From contig NZ_JAEMNU010000079.1 of assembly GCF_016461825.1 (NCBI RefSeq), positions 32,072 through 96,071 of the forward strand: 64,000 nt of DNA, given 5' to 3'. The stretch is from Rugamonas violacea (GTDB lineage Bacteria; Pseudomonadota; Gammaproteobacteria; Burkholderiales; Burkholderiaceae_D). Positions 57,183-64,000 of the stretch are shown one piece after another. The first letter of the stretch is position 1; each line of letters begins with the position of its first letter. A program made the translations under genes and the position numbers. The notes beneath the pieces were generated by a model, which worked only from the letters and a program-made list of their open reading frames with translations, had not been told where the DNA came from and did no database searches.

Positions 57183-59420
57183 CTAGCGGCCGTAGCCCTC
57201 ATTCAAACGCTGGTAGCCGGGGATGCTGTTCTTCATCGCCTCGAGCGGGTTGCCCACGCCCAGTTTGGACAGGCCGTTCAACTCCAGCTGGAAGAAGATC
57301 GGCGTCGACACATTCTTGGCGGTGGCGACGAAGCGCTGGGCCCCCATGCGGAACACCCAGCAATCGGCATTGTATTCAAGACCGATCAGGCTTTCGATGA
57401 CTTTTTTGTCGAGCTGCGAATACACCACCCGGCCCACGCCGTACCAGCGCTGCGACAGCGGCCACTGGCTCGACAACTCCATATTCTTCAGCGCCTTGTC
57501 GATGTAGTGGTAACTCAGGTTGACCACCTTCTTTTGGCCCGGCTGCCAGTGCAGGCCGTAGCTGGCGGCGACCATCCGGCTGTCGCGGTTGTTGTACTGG
57601 ACCTCGCTCTCGAAGCTCCAGGTGTCGGAGATGCGGCCGGCGGCGGCCAGCAACTGGTCGGAACGGGCATCCTTGACCGGATTGCTGGCGTCGAGCTGGA
57701 CGCGCTGGTCGCGGAAGTAGAAGCGCTGGCCGAAGGACAGGCGCAGCCGCTCGGCGCCGGAGCTTTCGAGGAAGCGCGAGACCAGCGCGGCGGTCATCTG
57801 GTTGGCGTCGCCGATGCGGTCCGAGCCGATGAAGCGGTTCTCGCTGAACAGCTGGGCGAAGTTGAAGCTGGAGGCGTCGGTGTCGAAGTGCGGGAACTTG
57901 CTCTGGTCGCGGTACGGCGTGTTGACATAGAACAGGCGCGGCTCCAGCGTCTGCGTGATGGCGCGGCCGAACAGCTTGGCGTCGCGTTCGAACACCAGGC
58001 CGGAGTCGAGCGAGAAGGTGGGCACGACGCGGGTCAGCGACTCGGCGCCCTGGGTGCCGAGGGCATCGAGCTGGTAGGCGCTGGCGTTGAGCATCAGCTT
58101 GGGCGTGATGTGGAAGCTCGGCCCGATGATCGGATAGCTGACCTGGGGCACCGCCACCAGGCGGCTGCCACGGATCAGGTCGGGGTGCCAGAAGCGCGTC
58201 AGCTCGCTGTTGAACGACCAGTCGAAGCCGCCGATGTCGTACTGGGCGGCGTTGAAGCTGACGGCCGGCAGGCGGTCGTAGGGGCGCGAGACGAACAGCG
58301 CCGGGTTGGTCACCGAGTCGGGGTCCTGCAGCACCTGGTACTTCTGCACCCGCGCCGTCAGGTTCCACCAACTGCCGTGGTAGTCGGTGCGCAGCTCGCG
58401 CAGCAGCTGCCGCTCGGCGCTGCCGGAAACGGTCTTGGAAAAATCGTTCGGATAATTGTCGTCCGAGGCGGCGCGCACGCTCCAGCCGAACGACCAGTCC
58501 TTGGCCAGGTCCTGGGTGTGGCTCGACTTCAGGCTCCAGCGCTTGCTGTCGGTCTGCTTGTCGTGCGCCAGGAACTCGACGTCGGTCTCGCCGCCGTACA
58601 GGCCGCCGCTGGCGGTCTCGCCGATGTAGCGGCCGTTGGCGCCGAGCTGGAAGCCGCGCCGGGGGATCAGTTTCGGGTACAGCGTCAGGTCGCGGTTGGG
58701 CGCGATGTTGACATAGTAGGGCACGGTCAGCTCGGCCGCGCCCTTGGAGCCGAAGCCGGGCATCGGCGGCAGCCAGCCGGAGCGGCGCGCGCCCGACAGC
58801 GAGAACGACATCGCCGGCGTGCCGAGGATGGGCACGTCCTTGAAGTAGACGATGGTCTTGCCGGCGGTGCCGACGTCGCGGCCGGAGTCCAGGTTCAAGG
58901 TGCTCGACTTCAGATACCAGTCCGGGTTCGGTCCCTGGCAGGTGCTGTAGGTGCCGTCGAGCACCAGCGCCTCGTCCTCGTTGAGGAAGTTGATGCGCTG
59001 CGCCTTGCCCTGGGCGTTGTTGAGCTCCATGCGGTAGGTCGGCTTGAGCATATAGCCCTTGCCCGAGTCGAGGTTCAACTTCAGCTCGTCGCCGGTGAAG
59101 TAGTCGCCGAAGCGCCAGATGCGCACCTGGCCGTTGGCCTCGACCTCGTCCTCGACCTGGCGGTAGCAGGCCGAATCGGCCTTGACCCGGGTCTGGTCCT
59201 TGACGATCTCGACGTCGCCGTCGAGCGTGATCTCACGCTCGGGGCGGCCGCCGATGTCCTCGGCGCGCACGGTGGTGACGGCGTTCTTGTCCTCCACCCG
59301 TGGCGGCCGCGGCTTGGTCTGGGCGTGGGCGGGCACCGCCGAGGCGGTGAGCAGGGCAGTCAGGGCATAGGCCCAGCGGTACAGCTTGGGGGGGGCAGTT
59401 GGCCGGCGCATACTGCTCAT
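57183..59420 (-). CDS. lptD: LPS-assembly protein LptD
   Basis: This 745-residue outer-membrane beta-barrel exports LPS to the cell surface with LptE. A signal peptide ends near PAHAQ. The N-terminal jellyroll (ITLDGDVEIVKDQTRVKADSACYRQVEDEVEANGQVRIW) and the barrel with C-terminal NPLEAMKNSIPGYQRLNE match the family. The pairs of cysteines needed for disulfides (around ACYRQ and STCQGP, and one in DCWVF) are visible. It is divergent from amgK. Confidence 0.95.
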   Translation of the reverse strand: MSSMRRPTAPPKLYRWAYALTALLTASAVPAHAQTKPRPPRVEDKNAVTTVRAEDIGGRPEREITLDGDVEIVKDQTRVKADSACYRQVEDEVEANGQVRIWRFGDYFTGDELKLNLDSGKGYMLKPTYRMELNNAQGKAQRINFLNEDEALVLDGTYSTCQGPNPDWYLKSSTLNLDSGRDVGTAGKTIVYFKDVPILGTPAMSFSLSGARRSGWLPPMPGFGSKGAAELTVPYYVNIAPNRDLTLYPKLIPRRGFQLGANGRYIGETASGGLYGGETDVEFLAHDKQTDSKRWSLKSSHTQDLAKDWSFGWSVRAASDDNYPNDFSKTVSGSAERQLLRELRTDYHGSWWNLTARVQKYQVLQDPDSVTNPALFVSRPYDRLPAVSFNAAQYDIGGFDWSFNSELTRFWHPDLIRGSRLVAVPQVSYPIIGPSFHITPKLMLNASAYQLDALGTQGAESLTRVVPTFSLDSGLVFERDAKLFGRAITQTLEPRLFYVNTPYRDQSKFPHFDTDASSFNFAQLFSENRFIGSDRIGDANQMTAALVSRFLESSGAERLRLSFGQRFYFRDQRVQLDASNPVKDARSDQLLAAAGRISDTWSFESEVQYNNRDSRMVAASYGLHWQPGQKKVVNLSYHYIDKALKNMELSSQWPLSQRWYGVGRVVYSQLDKKVIESLIGLEYNADCWVFRMGAQRFVATAKNVSTPIFFQLELNGLSKLGVGNPLEAMKNSIPGYQRLNEGYGR

Positions 59421-59518
59421 GAAAAGAGGAATCGAAACACCATGACAGGCGATTTTTTGATTTGAATCCCTTATTATATGGGAATCTTCACAATCAACCG
59501 GATTCCACAGGCCGCTTT

Positions 59519-60583
59519 ATGTCTTTATTGTCTAATTCACCATCCGACGCGGCGCCCGCCGCGCCCGACACCCGCCTGATCCTGTTGCAAGCCTGGCTCT
59601 CCAGCCTGAACCTGGTGCAGGTCGACAGCACCCGTCCGGCCTCGGCCGACGCCAGCTTCCGCCGCTACTTCCGCGTCGACGTGCTGGCCGCCCAGCGCGA
59701 CGCCCTGGGCGCCAGCCTGATCGTCATGGACGCCCCGCCCGAGCGCGAGAACAGCGCCGCCTTCGTCAAGCTGGACGGCATGCTGGCCGCCGCCGGCGTG
59801 TCGGTGCCGGCCATCGTCGCGCAGAATCTCGAACAGGGCTTCCTGCTGCTGTCCGACCTGGGCACCGTCACCTACCTGCAGGTGCTCGACCACGACAACG
59901 CCTCGACCCTGTACGCCGAGGCGCTGGAGGCGCTCAGCCGCTTCCAGCTGACCAGCCAGCCCGGCGTGCTGCCCGAATACGACCGCGCCTTCTTCCAGCG
60001 CGAGCTGAACCTGTTCCCCGAGTGGTACATCGGCAAACACCTGGGCGCCACGCTGAGCGAGGCGCAAAGCGCGGAGCTGAACAAGGTGTTCGAGGCGATC
60101 CAGGCCAACATCCTGGCGCAGCAGCAGGTGTATGTGCACCGCGACTACCACTCGCGCAACCTGATGCGCATGGACGCCGGCAATCCCGGCGTGCTCGACT
60201 TCCAGGACGCCGTCCACGGCCCGGTCACCTACGACCTCGGCTCGCTGCTGCGCGACGCCTACGTGCAGTGGGACGAGGAACTGGTGCTCGACTGGGTGAT
60301 CCGCTACTGGCAGCGGGCCAAGGAGCTGGGCCTGCCGGTCAACAAGGACATCGACGCCTTCTACCGCGACTTCGAATTCATGGCGCTGCAGCGCCACCTG
60401 AAGAACCTGGGCCTGTTCTGCCGCCTGGCCTACCGCGACGGCAAGAGCAACTTCCTCGGCGACCTGCCGGTCCTGCTCGACTACGTGCGCAAGACGGCCA
60501 ACCGCTACCGCGAACTCAAGCCGCTGGTGCGCCTGCTCGACCAGCTCGACGACGTCCAGCCGCAAGTCGGCTACACCTTCTGA
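59519..60583 (+). CDS. amgK: MurNAc/GlcNAc anomeric kinase
   Basis: This 354-residue aminoglycoside-phosphotransferase-fold kinase has catalytic VHRDYHSRNLM and metal-binding VLDFQDAVHGPVTYDLGSLL. With the next gene, murU, it matches the Pseudomonas-type MurNAc recycling route, where AmgK makes MurNAc-1-phosphate. The ATG at MSLLSN is chosen because the longer frame has no similarity. It is divergent from lptD. Confidence 0.88.
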   Translation: MSLLSNSPSDAAPAAPDTRLILLQAWLSSLNLVQVDSTRPASADASFRRYFRVDVLAAQRDALGASLIVMDAPPERENSAAFVKLDGMLAAAGVSVPAIVAQNLEQGFLLLSDLGTVTYLQVLDHDNASTLYAEALEALSRFQLTSQPGVLPEYDRAFFQRELNLFPEWYIGKHLGATLSEAQSAELNKVFEAIQANILAQQQVYVHRDYHSRNLMRMDAGNPGVLDFQDAVHGPVTYDLGSLLRDAYVQWDEELVLDWVIRYWQRAKELGLPVNKDIDAFYRDFEFMALQRHLKNLGLFCRLAYRDGKSNFLGDLPVLLDYVRKTANRYRELKPLVRLLDQLDDVQPQVGYTF

Positions 60584-60594
60584 GCGGGGCCGCC

Positions 60595-61298
60595 ATGAAA
60601 GCCATGATCTTCGCCGCCGGCCGCGGCGAGCGGATGCGTCCGCTGACCGACACCTGCCCGAAACCGCTGCTGCCGGTGCGCGGCCGCCCGCTGATCGTCT
60701 GGCACGTGCTCAACCTGGTACGCGCCGGCATCACCGACATCGTCGTCAACCACGCCCACCTGGGCGACCTGATCGAACAGACGCTGGGCGACGGCAGCCA
60801 GTTCGGCGCGCGCATCGCCTACTCGCCCGAGCAGACCGCGCTGGAGACGGCCGGCGGCGTGGCCAACGCCCGCCAGTTGCTCGGCGACGCGCCCTTCGTC
60901 GCCATCTCCGGCGACATCTACTGCCCCTACTTCGACTTCGAGCAGGTCAAGGACGTGCTGCCCGAGCACGACATGTGGGGCGTGCCCTGGCCCGAGGAGA
61001 AGCGCGACCTGGCCTGGCTCTACCTGGTGAAGAACCCGGAGCACCACCCGCTGGGCGACTTCGGCGTCAACCTGTACACGCTGACGAACGACGGCGCGCC
61101 CTTGTGGACCTTCGCCAATATCGGCGTCTACCGGCCGGAGATCTTCGACGGCATCGAGGCCGGCAGCCACGCCAAGCTCGGCCCGCTGCTGCGCCGGTTG
61201 ATCGGCCAGGGCCGCGTCGGCGGCGAAGTCTACGAGGGCGACTGGACCAACGTCGGCACGGTCGAGCAGCTCGAGGCCCTGAACCGCCCCGCCGCGCG

Positions 61299-61302
<4 letters not shown>
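60595..61302 (+). CDS. murU: N-acetylmuramate-1-phosphate uridylyltransferase
   Basis: This 235-residue nucleotidyltransferase has the signature MKAMIFAAGRGERMRPLTDTCPKPLLPVRG. It makes UDP-MurNAc from AmgK's product and so bypasses the fosfomycin-sensitive MurA step. The metal-site SGDIYCP is present. It starts 11 bases after amgK, and its stop overlaps pepP. Confidence 0.9.
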
Positions 61303-62629
<1,327 letters not shown>

Positions 62630-62633
<4 letters not shown>

Positions 62634-63946
62634 CCGCCACACCGAACCACACACCGCAGGACACACGGCACGACGCGCAGCACCAGGAGCGGCAGCAGCA
62701 GGGCAACACGCAGCACCAAGAGCAGAGCAAGGTGCAGGGCGCGGAACAAGACACGGCACAAAACCCGGCGCGGCGTCCGGCGCCCGGCGCCGCCGTCGAC
62801 TACGACATCGCCATCTGCGGCGCCGGCCCGGCCGGCATGGCGCTGGCCGCGCTGCTGGCTAAACGCGGCGTGGCGCCGGGCCGCATCGTGCTGGTCGACG
62901 CCAAGACGCTGGAACAGGCCAGCCGCGACCCGCGCACCCTGGCGCTGTCGCACGGCAGCCGGCAGATCCTCGAACAGGTCGGCGCCTGGCCGCTGGCCTG
63001 CACCGAAATCCACCAGATCCACGTCTCGCGCCGTGGCCAGTTCGGCCGCAGCCTGATCGACCGCAGCGAACACCACGTGCCGGCGCTGGGCTATGTGACC
63101 CGCTACGGCGACATCGTCACGGCGCTGGGCGCGGTATGCCAGCGCGCCGGCATCGCCGCGCTGCGCCCGGCCCGCGTGCTCGGCTGCGTCGAACAGGCCG
63201 GGCATGTCGAGCTGCGCCTGGCCGGCGACGAGCCCGGCGCCGACGCCGACGGCGCCGGCCGCCCGCTGCGCGCCGCCATCGTGGTGCAGGCCGAGGGCGG
63301 CCTGTTCGACGAGCAGGAAAGCCGCAGCCAGCGCCACGACTACCAACAGACCGCGCTGATCGCCGAGGTGCGCAGCAGCGCGCCGATACCGCAACGCGCC
63401 TACGAACGCTTCACCGAACAGGGGCCGCTGGCGCTGCTGCCGCAGGACGGCGGCTATTCGCTGGTGTGGTGCGCCCGGCCGGACACGGCGCGAGAATTGC
63501 TGGCGTTGGACGATGCCGCCTTCCTGGCGGCGCTGGGCCAGGCCTTCGGCGGCCGCCTCGGCCAATTCACCCACGTCACGCCGCGCCTGGGCTTCCCGCT
63601 CGGCCTGAACGCCGGCGAGCGCGGCAGCGCCCGCACTGTCGCCGTCGGCAACGCCGCGCAGACCCTGCACCCGGTGGCCGGCCAGGGCTTGAACCTGGGC
63701 CTGCGCGACGTCAGCGTGCTGGCGCGTCTGCTGGCGCAGGGCGCCACGCCGGCCATGCTGGGCCAGTTCAACGGCCTGCGCCGGCAGGACCGCGCGTTGA
63801 CCGTGCGCCTGACCGACACCATGGCCCGCGTCTTCGCCAACGACTCGCCGCTGCAGGCGCTGCTCGGCCTGTCGCTGGCGGCGATCGACGTGGTCGGCCC
63901 GGCGCGCGGCCTGTTGGCCGAGCTGATGCTGTACGGCCGGCGCTAG
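62630..63946 (+). CDS. ubiH: UbiH/VisC-family FAD-dependent ring hydroxylase
   Basis: This 438-residue flavoprotein belongs to the ubiquinone-hydroxylase group. It has IAICGAGPAGMALAALLA, the central DYQQTALIAEV and the C-terminal VAVGNAAQTLHPVAGQGLNLGLRDVSVLA. It probably hydroxylates the ubiquinone ring. The first 50 residues are an unusual Gln/His/Thr-rich extension before the FAD motif. The ATG overlaps the pepP stop. Which of UbiF, UbiH or UbiI it equals cannot be settled here. Confidence 0.85.
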
Positions 63947-63964
63947 GCCGGCGCGCCGGCGGCG

Positions 63965-64000
63965 GCCAAACCACCCAACGCCGCAACGCCGGGGGGGGGG
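63965..64000 (+). repeat. Start of a fifth dispersed repeat (copy E), cut by the window end
   Basis: GCCAAACCACCCAACGCCGCAACGCC resembles the left flank of copy A (AAAACCACCCAAAGGCAGAAAGCC). It ends in ten G where GGGGTC is expected. Confidence 0.55.

Overview
The window looks like the chromosome of a high-GC betaproteobacterium of the order Burkholderiales, most likely family Oxalobacteraceae (Massilia/Duganella type). This rests on the very GC-rich coding sequence, the protein sequences, and the gene orders lptD-surA-pdxA-rsmA, leuS-lptE-holA-proA and bamE-dapB divergent from fur. There is no 16S gene, so the genus is inference. Coding density is high, and no gap between genes exceeds about 300 bases.

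Layout. 1-6.2 kb: class C beta-lactamase, CehA/McbA-type PHP lipoprotein, RNase T2, an M14 peptidase overlapping an alpha/beta hydrolase that ends in a GGGGCC-encoded Gly-Pro tail, and a YkgJ-type cysteine-cluster protein. 6.2-13.7 kb: coiled-coil membrane protein, uppP, recQ, an AraC regulator divergent from an EamA transporter, trmB, and a HIRAN-like protein. 13.7-18.2 kb: accessory region with an RHH antitoxin and frameshifted ParE toxin, then a 3.8-kb island of lower GC in the 3' end of tRNA-Gly(CCC). The island has 50-bp direct repeats, a truncated integrase, a C5 DNA methyltransferase and a GHKL ATPase fused to a PD-(D/E)XK-like nuclease. 18.2-25.9 kb: FAD monooxygenase, an M15-like peptidase with a small exported partner (candidate effector/immunity pair), two divergent flagellins, an HpaR-like MarR regulator, a bestrophin-like channel and a DUF4865 protein.

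25.9-34.9 kb: a signalling operon (HDOD-histidine kinase, REC-PAS-GGDEF-EAL regulator, Sel1-repeat protein), a Bcr/CflA exporter and an RlmL-like rRNA methyltransferase. 35-41.8 kb: leuS-lptE-holA-proA-hemJ-isomerase on the minus strand. 41.8-44.5 kb: AraC-like regulator, VOC protein, and a ParD-like protein overlapping a methionyl aminopeptidase. 44.5-49.2 kb: bamE-dapB-exbB-exbD-barstar on the minus strand, fur, hrcA. 49.2-53.3 kb: HAD hydrolase, metallophosphoesterase lipoprotein, two tandem paralogous lipoproteins, and a structured RNA candidate with a terminator. 53.3-64 kb: PilZ protein, rsmA-pdxA-surA-lptD (outer-membrane biogenesis), divergent amgK-murU (MurNAc recycling), then pepP and a ubiH-like monooxygenase.

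Most of the window is core housekeeping. The strongest candidates for less-described biology are the tRNA-borne methyltransferase plus GHKL-nuclease island, the ParD-like/MetAP pair, the M15-like peptidase with its exported partner, the three-way-junction RNA candidate, and a dispersed GGGGTC...GACCCC palindromic repeat (four copies plus one cut by the window end).
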